A stretch of 64,000 bases of DNA from JBMNPT01 sp050943735 (lineage in GTDB: Bacteria; Bacillota; Clostridia; Oscillospirales; RGIG577): positions 1-64,000 of the forward strand of contig JBMNPT010000006.1 in NCBI GenBank assembly GCA_050943735.1, read 5' to 3'. The notes under the pieces are model-generated. The model did no database searches and was not told the DNA's origin. It worked only from the letters and a program-made list of their open reading frames with translations. Both the position numbers and the translations under genes were made by a program. Shown here piece after piece: positions 40,976-49,933 of this stretch (its first letter is position 1; each line of letters opens with the position of its first letter).

Positions 40976-41620
40976 TCAAAAGGCATATCGTTTTTCCAAC
41001 CGGGTGAAAATCCGCATCAGTACATCATTCATCACCAGATAAATAATGGCCGCCACCAAATAGGGGTAGGGATTACCGCCGGTGGTATTGACCAGATTCT
41101 TGGCGTAATACAGAATCTCCTGTATCGCAATGGCGGTGATCAGCGAAGTGTCCTTCACCAATGTCACACACTCATTGGTAATGGAAGGCAGCACCACGCA
41201 GATCATCTGAGGAATGACAATCCGGGTGGTGGTGGTCCAGCCATTCAGCCCCAGCGCGTAAGCCGCCTCATACTGGCCTTTGTCAATGGAGATGATGCCT
41301 CCGCGGAAGATCTCACAAAAGTAAGCCGCATAGTTCAGTACAAAGGTGATGCAGGCGGCCTCAAACCGGCCAAAGGTCATATACTGCCCGATGGTGGGGA
41401 TTTGAGGCAATCCGAAATACACAAAGAACAGCTGCAGCATCAGCGGAGTACCCCGCAGCAGCCACACATAAAAGCCCACAATGGCCCGCAGAATCCGGCT
41501 GCTGCTCACCCGCACAAAGGAAAGCAACAACCCCAGCGGAATGGAGCACAGCGCACAGATGAAAAACAGGGATATGGTGTAGCCGGCTCCCCCCAATATA
41601 GTCCACGTCATCTGTAACAC
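40976..41620 (-). CDS. Polar amino-acid ABC transporter permease
   Basis: A 214-aa HisM/GlnP-type permease with five membrane segments. The motif LRGTPLMLQLFFVYF follows segment 2, and the EAA coupling loop reads GQYEAAYALGLNGW. It starts with GTG at 41620, which has GGGGAG 6 nt upstream. It follows the binding-protein gene by 28 nt. A terminator follows directly, so no ATPase gene belongs to this operon; the ATPase must be shared or encoded elsewhere. Confidence 0.93.
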   Translation of the reverse strand: MLQMTWTILGGAGYTISLFFICALCSIPLGLLLSFVRVSSSRILRAIVGFYVWLLRGTPLMLQLFFVYFGLPQIPTIGQYMTFGRFEAACITFVLNYAAYFCEIFRGGIISIDKGQYEAAYALGLNGWTTTTRIVIPQMICVVLPSITNECVTLVKDTSLITAIAIQEILYYAKNLVNTTGGNPYPYLVAAIIYLVMNDVLMRIFTRLEKRYAF

Positions 41621-41648
41621 TATTCTCTCCCCTTCCTATAGATTTGCC

Positions 41649-42563
41649 TTACTGATTTTGAGACATCAGGTAACGGGCAACCACTTCGTCCATCACCACT
41701 GCGTCTACACGTCCTACCTTCAAATCGGCAAAGGCACTTACATTGTCCTCATATTTCTGAATTTCACCAATAATGGCCATGGTTTCCGCATCGGCTTCCA
41801 CTGCGCCCATGGCAGAGCTGCCTTCCTGCAAACCTACAATTTTCCCTTCCAGATCAGCCTTGCTCTTGATGTCGCTATCAGCAGGTACAATCACTACCTG
41901 CTTGTTGTCCAGGTAAGGACGAGCAAAAGTCATAGCCGCCAGACGTTCTTCATTGATGCTCATGCCGTTCCAGATCACATCGATGTTCTTTCCGTTGAGC
42001 TCCATTTCCTTGGCATTCCAGTTAATAGGCTGCAGTACCAGTTCCACACCCATCCGGCTGGCCACTTCCTTGGCCAGATCAATGTCAAAGCCCACGATCT
42101 CACCAGCCTCATTCATAAAGCCCATGGGAGGGAAGCTGGCATCCAGACCCACAATAAAGGTACCCTTTTCCTTGACGTAATCCAGAGAGCCGTCGCCGGT
42201 ATTTTCAGAAATGCTGGGGTCCAGGTAATCCGCACCCTTCAGCAGAATGTCGGTGCCAAACCAGGTTTCACTAATTTCAGCAGCTTTGCCGTCGGTTTCC
42301 ATCTCTTCCAGCAGACGGTCCACTTCCAGCGCCAGGTCATTGTCCCCTTTGCGGAAGGCAATGCCATACTGCTCATCACCAAAATTTTCATCCAGCAGCA
42401 CAAATCCTTCACCGTCTGCTGTTTCATCACCGCTGGTGCTAGTATCAGTGCTGGTACTGGTACTTGTGCTAGTGCTGGTATCCGCGCCGTTGTCTCCGCC
42501 GCAACCTGCCAGTACCGCTGTCATCATCAAAGTGGCCAACAGGGCCGCCATCAGTTTCTTCAT
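41649..42563 (-). CDS. Amino-acid-binding lipoprotein, apparently circularly permuted
   Basis: A 304-aa lipoprotein (lipobox LAGC, Cys21). A Thr/Ser-rich linker leads into residues about 53-109 (VLLDENFGDEQYGIAFRKGD, then EISETWFG), which in ordinary family-3 binding proteins form the C-terminal end. The ordinary N-terminal start (VKEKGTFIVGLDASFPPMGF) appears only at about residue 130, and the protein ends at VVARYLMSQNQ, exactly where the displaced segment would normally follow. So the order is C-terminal piece, then N-terminal and central parts. The stop is followed at once by the permease ribosome site, so no tail was lost to a frameshift. GGAGGG lies 8 nt before the ATG. Confidence 0.88.
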   Translation of the reverse strand: MKKLMAALLATLMMTAVLAGCGGDNGADTSTSTSTSTSTDTSTSGDETADGEGFVLLDENFGDEQYGIAFRKGDNDLALEVDRLLEEMETDGKAAEISETWFGTDILLKGADYLDPSISENTGDGSLDYVKEKGTFIVGLDASFPPMGFMNEAGEIVGFDIDLAKEVASRMGVELVLQPINWNAKEMELNGKNIDVIWNGMSINEERLAAMTFARPYLDNKQVVIVPADSDIKSKADLEGKIVGLQEGSSAMGAVEADAETMAIIGEIQKYEDNVSAFADLKVGRVDAVVMDEVVARYLMSQNQ

Positions 42564-42625
42564 ACGTGTTACCCTCCAAAGATTTATCAGTTTAGCGCAC
42601 TACTATACTGTTGCGCCGCAGTCCT

Positions 42626-42654
42626 AGTATATCTTATTTTACCTTCCTTGGCAA
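42626..42654 (-). promoter_or_regulatory. Promoter of the amino-acid ABC operon
   Basis: TTGCCA, 17-nt spacer, TATACT on the minus strand, about 60 nt before the start codon. Confidence 0.65.
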
Positions 42655-42690
42655 GAGGGCATGGTTAAAAACTCTCCTTTGCCCCCACAC

Positions 42691-42723
42691 AAAAAAACAG
42701 CCGCCATCTCAGATGGCGGCTGT
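42691..42723 (-). terminator. Terminator after ftsZ
   Basis: A 12-bp stem (ACAGCCGCCATC) with a short loop, followed by TTTTTTT on the minus strand. It ends the division cluster. Confidence 0.92.
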
Positions 42724-42742
42724 GAGAGATTCAAACTTTATC

Positions 42743-43813
42743 TTACCGGTTGCGGTTGAGCAGACCAATAAAGGTTTCCAATTCATCATCAATGCTGGGA
42801 GAGCCAGTGGAAGGCACAGACTTCTTGGCAGCAGAAGGAATAGACAGAGGAGCAGGTTCACCGTCTTCAAACTCAGTTGCAATAACAGTGATGCGCATTT
42901 CATCCTCCAGACTTTCATCAAAGGCGGTACCAAAGATGATATTGGCATCGGGATGTGCTGCCTCTTCAATCATGCCAGCTGCGGCTTCAATTTCATCCAG
43001 CCCGATATCGGAAGCACCGGTGATATTGATCAGGATGCCCTTGGCGCCATTGATGCTGGTCTCCAGCAGGGGGCTGGAAATCGCCTTCTGTGCGGCTTCG
43101 GTGGCCTTGTCCTTGCCGGAAGCGATACCGGTACCCATGTGAGCGTATCCAGCATCCTTCATAATGGTGGTCACATCGGCAAAATCCAGGTTGATGATAC
43201 CAGGATTCTTAATCAGGTCAGAGATGCTCTGCACTGCCTGACGCAGTACATCATCGGCAATTTCAAATGCATTCTTAAAGGTAATGCGCTGCTCAGAAAC
43301 CAGATGCAGACGCTCGTTGGGAATGACCACCAGAGAGTCCACATTATCGCACAGGTTCTTAATGCCCTTGTTGGCCTGTTCCATCTTGCGCTTGCCTTCA
43401 AAACCAAAGGGACGGGTGACAATACCCACAGTGAGAATGCCCATTTCCTTAGCGATGGCAGCCACCACAGGAGACGCGCCAGTACCGGTACCGCCGCCCA
43501 TGCCAGCCGTAATAAATACCATATCAGTGCCCTTGAGAGCGCTCTGAATTTCTTCGCGGGATTCTTCCGCGGCACGCTGGCCGTTTTCGGGATTGGCGCC
43601 TGCGCCCTTGCCCTTGGTCAGCTTTTCGCCGATCTGAATTTTATTGTCGGCGGAGGAAAGCAGAAGAGCCTGCTTGTCCGTATTGATGGTGATAAAATCA
43701 ACACCCTTGATGCCGGCGTTGATCATGCGGTTGACAGCGTTACCGCCGCCGCCACCAACACCAACTACCTTGATGTTGACAATGTTGTCGAATTCGTTGC
43801 CCAGTTCAAACAT
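42743..43813 (-). CDS. ftsZ: Cell division protein FtsZ
   Basis: A 356-aa tubulin-like GTPase forming the Z ring. The G-box GGGTGTGASPVVA and the T7-loop region NLDFADV are intact. The C-terminal linker is short, and the last residues (ELETFIGLLNRNR) differ from the usual D-I-P-x-F-L core because the proline is missing. That tail binds FtsA, SepF or ZapA-type partners; the cluster here has no ftsA. An AGGGGG site precedes the ATG. It lies 114 nt downstream of ftsQ. Confidence 0.97.
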   Translation of the reverse strand: MFELGNEFDNIVNIKVVGVGGGGGNAVNRMINAGIKGVDFITINTDKQALLLSSADNKIQIGEKLTKGKGAGANPENGQRAAEESREEIQSALKGTDMVFITAGMGGGTGTGASPVVAAIAKEMGILTVGIVTRPFGFEGKRKMEQANKGIKNLCDNVDSLVVIPNERLHLVSEQRITFKNAFEIADDVLRQAVQSISDLIKNPGIINLDFADVTTIMKDAGYAHMGTGIASGKDKATEAAQKAISSPLLETSINGAKGILINITGASDIGLDEIEAAAGMIEEAAHPDANIIFGTAFDESLEDEMRITVIATEFEDGEPAPLSIPSAAKKSVPSTGSPSIDDELETFIGLLNRNR

Positions 43814-43927
43814 CTTTTGTATATCCCCCTTAGTTAAAGGATTTTGTTTTTGGTATAAAACTTCACTATTTTATGTTACATTATTTTCTCCCAAATTTCA
43901 ATAGAAAAGTGAGAATTCCGTCCTTTT

Positions 43928-45289
43928 TTATGGCGCCTGAGAGGTTGCAGCGGTACTGCCACCCGGCAAAGTGCTTCCCACCATACCGCTGGAGGGCAAA
44001 ACCACTCCGCTAACAGAGGTGGATGTGCTGGGAGCCACCGAACTCTCCGTTTTTTGCCCCTCTTCGGAGGTCTGTACAGAAGTCTGTGTTTCCTCCTGTG
44101 GAGAAGTGGACGCCGGTTCATCGGTACTGGTGCCCAAGCTTCCACCTTCCAGCGGCGCCGGTGATGTGATGGGCTGCCCTTCCACCACCGTCACCCGATC
44201 CATGGCCCGTTCCCACCAGGGGAATATATCCGCCACTTCCTTGGGAAGGAAATACCGTCGATTGAGCTCAGTGCTGTTAAGACTCAGGGTGCCGGTATCG
44301 GTGTCTGCCAACATGGATAAACTCTCTACCAGACTGTCCAATTTTTTCTCCAGATCGGTCTGATTGCCCAATTTCACCTCAATGCGATTGTCGTACAATA
44401 GACGAATGTCAAATCGGTCCACATAGGTGAGATAGGTGATCTTGTCCAGCAAGTCCCTCTGCGCCAGCCCTTCACAGAGCTCCTGATGCAGTTTCAGCAT
44501 GTCCGGTCGCTCCGGATAAATAAGCGCGCCCTCGTCCGCCGAGGCACCCTCTCCAGCCACCGCTATTGGAATCTTCATTCCCTCCACATCAGCAGTTTTT
44601 TCCAGCACACGCCCCTGCTCATCCAACACCAAATATTGCCCATCTATTTTCAGCATGCACTGGGGCTGTGCTTCGGTGACTACAATGCGCAGCGTTCCCG
44701 GCAGACGGCGCTGCAATTTCACTTCCGATATGTAAGGAAACTGTTGTTCAATGGCTTTGACAGAATACCCCACTCCGGCACGGAACAGATTCTGCTCCTC
44801 CCGGATTCCGCTGGCCAGCTGAATTTCTTCGGCTGTATAACGGCTATTTCCCACCACTTCAATTTTACGGATGGGGAACAATACAGTACAGGACAAAATG
44901 ACCAGTACCAGCAGTGCACACCCCGCCAGGCCCAGACGAAACAACAGACTGCGCCGTCGCTTCTGCGCCTCAGTGAGAGGCTGCTTGGGCGGTCTAACCG
45001 GCCGGTTCTGCGCCGTCGGCCGTACCATTTGCTTTTTACGCTTTTGGCGTACCGGATTGGCTTGACTCCGCTGCGGTTGCGATGCTTTTTCTTCCCCTTC
45101 CTCCTGACGGCGCCAGGGGGGAGTCTTGCGTCTGCCCTGATCCTGCTGACGCAAAAACTCCTCTCTTTCCCGCCGGTTTTGCTCCAGCAGCTTCGCCCGC
45201 TCATATGCCGACGAGGTCTGCCCTTTCCGGGCTTTTTTCTCCTCCCCGGCACTGCGCCGATATGGATTTTGTTTGCCTTGTTGTTTCAT
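43928..45289 (-). CDS. ftsQ: FtsQ/DivIB-type division protein with long terminal extensions
   Basis: A 453-aa protein. Residues 1-110 are strongly basic and cytosolic (AYERAKLLEQNRREREEFL, KKQMVRPTAQ). One membrane segment (GLAGCALLVLVILSCTVLF) precedes a POTRA domain (IRKIEVVGNSRYTAEEIQ) and the FtsQ domain (to about residue 365). The last 85 residues form a Ser/Thr/Pro-rich tail. Typical FtsQ/DivIB is 250-290 aa, so both ends are extended. FtsQ links FtsL/FtsB and the septal synthase. It starts 23 nt after murA; the start is set by an AGGA site. Confidence 0.87.
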   Translation of the reverse strand: MKQQGKQNPYRRSAGEEKKARKGQTSSAYERAKLLEQNRREREEFLRQQDQGRRKTPPWRRQEEGEEKASQPQRSQANPVRQKRKKQMVRPTAQNRPVRPPKQPLTEAQKRRRSLLFRLGLAGCALLVLVILSCTVLFPIRKIEVVGNSRYTAEEIQLASGIREEQNLFRAGVGYSVKAIEQQFPYISEVKLQRRLPGTLRIVVTEAQPQCMLKIDGQYLVLDEQGRVLEKTADVEGMKIPIAVAGEGASADEGALIYPERPDMLKLHQELCEGLAQRDLLDKITYLTYVDRFDIRLLYDNRIEVKLGNQTDLEKKLDSLVESLSMLADTDTGTLSLNSTELNRRYFLPKEVADIFPWWERAMDRVTVVEGQPITSPAPLEGGSLGTSTDEPASTSPQEETQTSVQTSEEGQKTESSVAPSTSTSVSGVVLPSSGMVGSTLPGGSTAATSQAP

Positions 45290-45312
45290 ATCCTGTTCCT
45301 CGTCTGCTGCTT

Positions 45313-46566
45313 TTATTCCACTCGCCGGGCACATCCACCCAACCGGGTCAGACAGCCCTCCAGATCTTCATATCCTCGATCAATGTGCTCCACACAATCA
45401 ATGCGGCTGGTTCCTTCCGCGGCCAATGCCGCCACTGCCAACGCCGCTCCTCCACGCAAATCGGTACAGCGCACCCGGGCTCCTTTGAGCCCCTCCACGC
45501 CATATACCACCGCCATGCGTCCCATCACCCGGATATCGGCGCCCATGAGCAACAATTCTCCCACCTGTTTGTAACGGCTCTCAAAAATGTTCTCCACAAA
45601 TACACTGGTACCTTTGGCCAGGGTGAGATAACTCATCAAAATGGACTGGGCATCGGTGGGAAATCCAGGATAGGGCATGGTCTGTACCGCCCGGATGGGA
45701 CGAATCTCTCCCTTTCGGGCCAGTTCCAGCGTATCTTTCCCTCTTCGGATGGAACAGCCGCTCTCTTCCAGCACCGCTGTGACACCTTCCACATGCTCCG
45801 GCACCACATGGGTCAGCCGCACGCGGCCTCCTGTAATGGCCGCCGCTGTCAGATAAGTAGCCGCCACAATTCGGTCGGGCAAAACAGTATACTCCACACC
45901 ATGCAGCTTCTCTACCCCTTCGATGACAATGGTGCCGCTGCCAGCTCCTTTGATTTTAGCTCCCATACCGTTGAGCATTTCCTGCAAATCAATGATTTCA
46001 GGCTCCTTGGCACTATTGGCCACCACAGTGGTCCCTTGTGAGCAGGCCGCCGCCAGCATCAGATTTTCAGTGGCACCCACACTGGGGAAGGCCAGCTGAA
46101 TGCGCGCGCCCTTCAGCTGGGGGGCTTTGCCCTCCAGCTCGCCGTACTGGTCGCCAATCTCGGCGCCCAGTCGGCGAAGGCCCTCCAAATGGAGGTCCAC
46201 AGGGCGCGCGCCCAACTCACATCCTCCCGGATAACTCATGGCGGCCTGCCCACAGCGGGACAAAATCGCTCCCAGGAAAATCACCGAAGACCTCATTTCC
46301 CGCATCAGCTCCAGCGGAATATCCCAACGGTCCACACCCGACGCGTCCACCTGAATGGTTCCTTCTTCTCTATGTACCCGGCACCCCAGATGCTCCAAAA
46401 TATGAATGGCGGATTCCACATCCCGCAGCCGCGGACAATTGTGAATCACACAAGGTTCACGCGTCAGCACAGTGGCTGCCAAAATGGGCAGCACGCTGTT
46501 TTTGGAGCCCTGCACCCGCAGTTCTCCGTCCAGACGGCGCCCGCCCTCGATCTCAATCCTTCCCAT
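45313..46566 (-). CDS. murA: UDP-N-acetylglucosamine 1-carboxyvinyltransferase
   Basis: A 417-aa EPSP-synthase fold enzyme for the first committed step of peptidoglycan synthesis. The N-terminal LRVQGSKNSVLPILAAT lysine motif and the catalytic-cysteine loop YPGGCELGARPVDLHL (fosfomycin target) are both intact. The ATG 46566 is chosen because GGAGG lies 8 nt upstream. It sits between murG and ftsQ; whether another murA copy exists cannot be seen here. Confidence 0.95.
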   Translation of the reverse strand: MGRIEIEGGRRLDGELRVQGSKNSVLPILAATVLTREPCVIHNCPRLRDVESAIHILEHLGCRVHREEGTIQVDASGVDRWDIPLELMREMRSSVIFLGAILSRCGQAAMSYPGGCELGARPVDLHLEGLRRLGAEIGDQYGELEGKAPQLKGARIQLAFPSVGATENLMLAAACSQGTTVVANSAKEPEIIDLQEMLNGMGAKIKGAGSGTIVIEGVEKLHGVEYTVLPDRIVAATYLTAAAITGGRVRLTHVVPEHVEGVTAVLEESGCSIRRGKDTLELARKGEIRPIRAVQTMPYPGFPTDAQSILMSYLTLAKGTSVFVENIFESRYKQVGELLLMGADIRVMGRMAVVYGVEGLKGARVRCTDLRGGAALAVAALAAEGTSRIDCVEHIDRGYEDLEGCLTRLGGCARRVE

Positions 46567-46626
46567 CAGCATAGCCTCCCCGTCTTGTTTTGTGTACGGT
46601 ATCCTATGCCATGAGAAAATGGTGTG

Positions 46627-47760
46627 TTACTTTCCTTTCGGACTGCCTTTTTCCGCCAAATCCAAAATGAGAGAGCAAATATGAGCGGTGGCTTTGGGAT
46701 AGGCCACTGTCCTCACCTGCTCTTCCATCCGATGCAATTCTTCGGGATGCACAAGCAGCCGGTCCAGATGGGCATACACCCCTTCTGCCGTCAGATCTTT
46801 TTCCTCCACCAGTACCGCTCCGCCAATGTCCGCGAAAGCCTTGGCATTGTAATACTGATGATTGCCAGTGACATTGGGCGAGGGAATGAGCACCGCCGCT
46901 TTGCCCAGACAGGCCAGCTCAGACAGCGTGATGGCACCGCTGCGGCACACCAGCAGATCGGCCGCCGCCATCACCTGATCCATATTGTAAATATACCGCT
47001 GCACATGGATATGCTGATATTGGGGCTGAGAGAGCACCGGTTGCAGACGTCCGCTGATCTCATCAAAATACCGCTCTCCGGTGGCCCAGATCACCGTCAT
47101 ACGATGATCGTCCTTATGGGTTTGCAGCATCTCCTCCATCACCCGATTGATGGCTTCCGCCCCCAGGCTGCCAGCAAAGCAGACCAAAAGCGGCATATCG
47201 GGATTCACACCGATGGCCTCCTTGGCCTCTTCTCTGGTCAGCCGGCTCATATTGTCCCGAATGGGATTGCCGGTGAGAATCATTTTTTCCTGAGGCACTT
47301 TGGTGAAAAACTTCCGGCTGCTGTCAAAGCTGATGAGCACCCGGTCCACCACGCGGGAGAGAATCTTACTGGTCATTCCCGGGAAAGCATTCTGCTCATG
47401 AATGGCAGTGGGAATTCCCATTTGGGCCGCTTTATACAGCACCGGACCGCTCACATAACCACCGGTTCCCACCACCACATCGGGCTTAAACCCCCGGATG
47501 ATCTTCCCCGATTCATGAAGAGAGCGCACCGCTTTGTACAGAGTGGCCACATTTTTGGGCGTCAGTTTCCGCTGAAACCCCTGAATGTCTATGTGATAAA
47601 GCGGATAGTCCTCCTTGGGCACCAAACGGTTTTCCATCCCCTTCGGTGTGCCCACAAAAGCAATCTCCGCCTCCGGGTGTTCCTCCCGGATGTGATTGGC
47701 GATGGCGATGGCGGGATTGATGTGTCCCGCTGTGCCTCCGCCCGCAAACAGAATCCTCAC
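46627..47760 (-). CDS. murG: UDP-GlcNAc:lipid I transferase MurG
   Basis: A 377-aa GT-B glycosyltransferase making lipid II at the inner membrane face. G-loop GGGTAGHINPAIAIAN at the N-terminus, GTGGYVSGPVLYKA, and the donor-binding CRSGAITLSELACLGKAAVLIPSPN are all present. It starts with GTG 47760, preceded by a GGGGGAAG site, 17 nt after ftsW. Confidence 0.96.
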   Translation of the reverse strand: MRILFAGGGTAGHINPAIAIANHIREEHPEAEIAFVGTPKGMENRLVPKEDYPLYHIDIQGFQRKLTPKNVATLYKAVRSLHESGKIIRGFKPDVVVGTGGYVSGPVLYKAAQMGIPTAIHEQNAFPGMTSKILSRVVDRVLISFDSSRKFFTKVPQEKMILTGNPIRDNMSRLTREEAKEAIGVNPDMPLLVCFAGSLGAEAINRVMEEMLQTHKDDHRMTVIWATGERYFDEISGRLQPVLSQPQYQHIHVQRYIYNMDQVMAAADLLVCRSGAITLSELACLGKAAVLIPSPNVTGNHQYYNAKAFADIGGAVLVEEKDLTAEGVYAHLDRLLVHPEELHRMEEQVRTVAYPKATAHICSLILDLAEKGSPKGK

Positions 47761-47777
47761 GATTTCTTCCCCCTATG

Positions 47778-48896
47778 TCATTTGTTGCAATAGCGTGATA
47801 CGTTGAGCACAATGCCCATTTCCACCAGCAGCATAACCATAGCCGTACCGCCGTAACTGAAGAAGGGCATGGGAATTCCTGTGGTAGGAATGGTATTGGT
47901 CACCACCGCGATGTTGAGCAGTGCCTGCACCGCCACCAGTGAAATAATGCCCATCACCAGCAAGCTGGAAAATTTGTCCGGCGCCCGGAAGGCAATGGAA
48001 AATCCCCGCCAGATCAACAGCACAAACAACGTCAGTACCACAATGGCACCGATGTATCCAAGCTCTTCACACAGAATGGCAAAAATAAAGTCATTGTGAG
48101 GCTCAGGGATATACAGGTATTTCTGCCGGCTCTGTCCCAACCCCAATCCAAACAGTCCTCCGCTGCCAATGGCATAGAGGGACTGCAAAATCTGATACCC
48201 ACTGCCCAGAGGGTCGGTTTCCGGATGCAGCCAGATGGACATTCTCGCTCTAGCATGGGGCAGCAGAGCAATCATACCCGCCATACCGGCACCGCCCACC
48301 AGCGCCATGATACCAAAGGGCATAAACGGAGCGCCGCCAATCAAAATCATGATCATGCCCACTCCACAAATGAGGATGGTGGCACTCATGTGAGGTTCCA
48401 AATACAACAGGCCCGCTGTAGCACCCAAAATCAAAATATATGGGACAACGCCCGTTTTGAATTTGTGCATCACGTCCTGGTGCCGGGAAATGGAATCTGC
48501 GAAGAACACAATGATGGCCAGTTTGGTAAACTCACTGGGCTGAAAGCCAAAGAGCCACCGACGGGCCTCGTTCCGCACCGTACCCACACCAGGAATGGCC
48601 ACCAGAACCAGCAGCACAAAAGACATGACCAGCATCATACCGGACACGTGGCGCAGCCGACGGTAATCCGCCACGATACAGAACAGCATTCCAGCCAGAC
48701 CCAACAGGGTATATTTGAACTGATTCCGAATCACATACAGGCTGTCCCCGTCATATTTATAGAAGGAATAGGCATAACTGGCCGAAAACATCATAATCAG
48801 ACCAAAGGCCAGCAACAGCATGACCACCACAAAAAACGGAATGTCAATGCCGCCCCGCTTGCCGGGCTGGGGCAATTTTTTCACATGCTCTTTCAA
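47778..48896 (-). CDS. ftsW: SEDS-family peptidoglycan polymerase FtsW
   Basis: A 372-aa ten-helix SEDS protein that polymerises lipid II with the partner transpeptidase of the septum. FGLIMMFSASYAYS, FQPSEFTKLAIIVF and the C-terminal GIPMPFFSYGGTAM motifs are typical. The start is TTG 48896 with GAGGTGA close upstream. It follows mraY by 12 nt; murD, which usually lies between, is absent. Confidence 0.95.
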   Translation of the reverse strand: MKEHVKKLPQPGKRGGIDIPFFVVVMLLLAFGLIMMFSASYAYSFYKYDGDSLYVIRNQFKYTLLGLAGMLFCIVADYRRLRHVSGMMLVMSFVLLVLVAIPGVGTVRNEARRWLFGFQPSEFTKLAIIVFFADSISRHQDVMHKFKTGVVPYILILGATAGLLYLEPHMSATILICGVGMIMILIGGAPFMPFGIMALVGGAGMAGMIALLPHARARMSIWLHPETDPLGSGYQILQSLYAIGSGGLFGLGLGQSRQKYLYIPEPHNDFIFAILCEELGYIGAIVVLTLFVLLIWRGFSIAFRAPDKFSSLLVMGIISLVAVQALLNIAVVTNTIPTTGIPMPFFSYGGTAMVMLLVEMGIVLNVSRYCNK

Positions 48897-48908
48897 GCTC
48901 TCACCTCG

Positions 48909-49871
48909 TCATCCGTAACATTGCAGCACCGCCAGATAGGCTATGATACAACATAGTATGGTAACTCCTGTAAAAAGATATACGATTTGCCTTTCATTTT
49001 TCCCACACATCTCAAAATGATGATGCAGCGGAGCCATTTTGAAAATCCGCTTACCGGTGAGTTTGAAGGAAGCCACCTGCAAAATCACCGACAGCGTTTC
49101 ACACACATAAACCAATCCCACCACAATGAGCAGAACGGGCTGGTTGTACGCAAAGGCCAGCGCGCACACCATACCGCCCAGAAAGAGCGAACCGGTATCT
49201 CCCATAAACACCTTGGCGGGGTATTTGTTATACATTAGAAACGCCAACAGGCCTCCCACCACCGCAGAAGAGACAACCCCCAAATCGGGAGCCATAGCCA
49301 CAAAGGAAATGGCTCCGAAAAAGAGAGCCACTACGGTTGTGACGCTGGTGGCCAGGCCATCCAGCCCGTCGGTGAGATTGACGCTGTTGACCGTCCCTAC
49401 AATGACAAATACCGCGAAGGGATAAAACAGCCAGGAAAGCTGCCAGTTCATGTTCAAAAAAGGCAGGTATACCATGGTGCTCAAATGACCCGACAGCTGC
49501 AGAGAAGCCAGATACGCCACTGCCACCAGAATCTGTAGTCCGGACTTCTGACGGGGAGTCAGACCCAGATTGCGTTTTTTCACCACTTTGGTATAGTCGT
49601 CAATGAAGCCAATGGCGCCGAAAAACAGAGCGGTGATGAAAACCACCCAGCCCCGGGAATCCCGCAGACATACGGCACAGGCCACAAAAATTCCCACAAT
49701 AAACATAATGCCGCCCATAGTGGGAGTCCCCTGTTTTTTCATATGCCAGGTGGGACCATCCTCCAGAATGGACTGGCCAAATTTCAGTTTTCTCAAATAG
49801 GGAATGAACTTAGGACCCATCAGTCCCGTCACCCCAAAGGCGATCACCATCGCCAACAGCATTGTTCCCAT
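48909..49871 (-). CDS. mraY: Phospho-MurNAc-pentapeptide transferase MraY
   Basis: A 320-aa membrane enzyme transferring phospho-MurNAc-pentapeptide to undecaprenyl phosphate (lipid I). Signature motifs: TPTMGGIMF, FGAIGFIDDYTKVVKKRN, NLTDGLDGLA, KVFMGDTGSLFLG and MAPLHHHFE. Ten membrane segments. The ribosome site before ATG 49871 is weak, so the exact start is open. Confidence 0.97.
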   Translation of the reverse strand: MGTMLLAMVIAFGVTGLMGPKFIPYLRKLKFGQSILEDGPTWHMKKQGTPTMGGIMFIVGIFVACAVCLRDSRGWVVFITALFFGAIGFIDDYTKVVKKRNLGLTPRQKSGLQILVAVAYLASLQLSGHLSTMVYLPFLNMNWQLSWLFYPFAVFVIVGTVNSVNLTDGLDGLATSVTTVVALFFGAISFVAMAPDLGVVSSAVVGGLLAFLMYNKYPAKVFMGDTGSLFLGGMVCALAFAYNQPVLLIVVGLVYVCETLSVILQVASFKLTGKRIFKMAPLHHHFEMCGKNERQIVYLFTGVTILCCIIAYLAVLQCYG

Positions 49872-49933
49872 CGTTCCTTACGCTCCATTTCCCGAAAGGT
49901 CTGCCCCCCTCGGCCCCCTTTCGCTGTTTGTCA

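Noticed and set aside
41621..41700. Frameshift loss of the binding-protein C-terminus
   Set aside because: The stop is followed within 28 nt by the permease ribosome site and start, with no residual tail in any frame, and the tail is found at the N-terminus.
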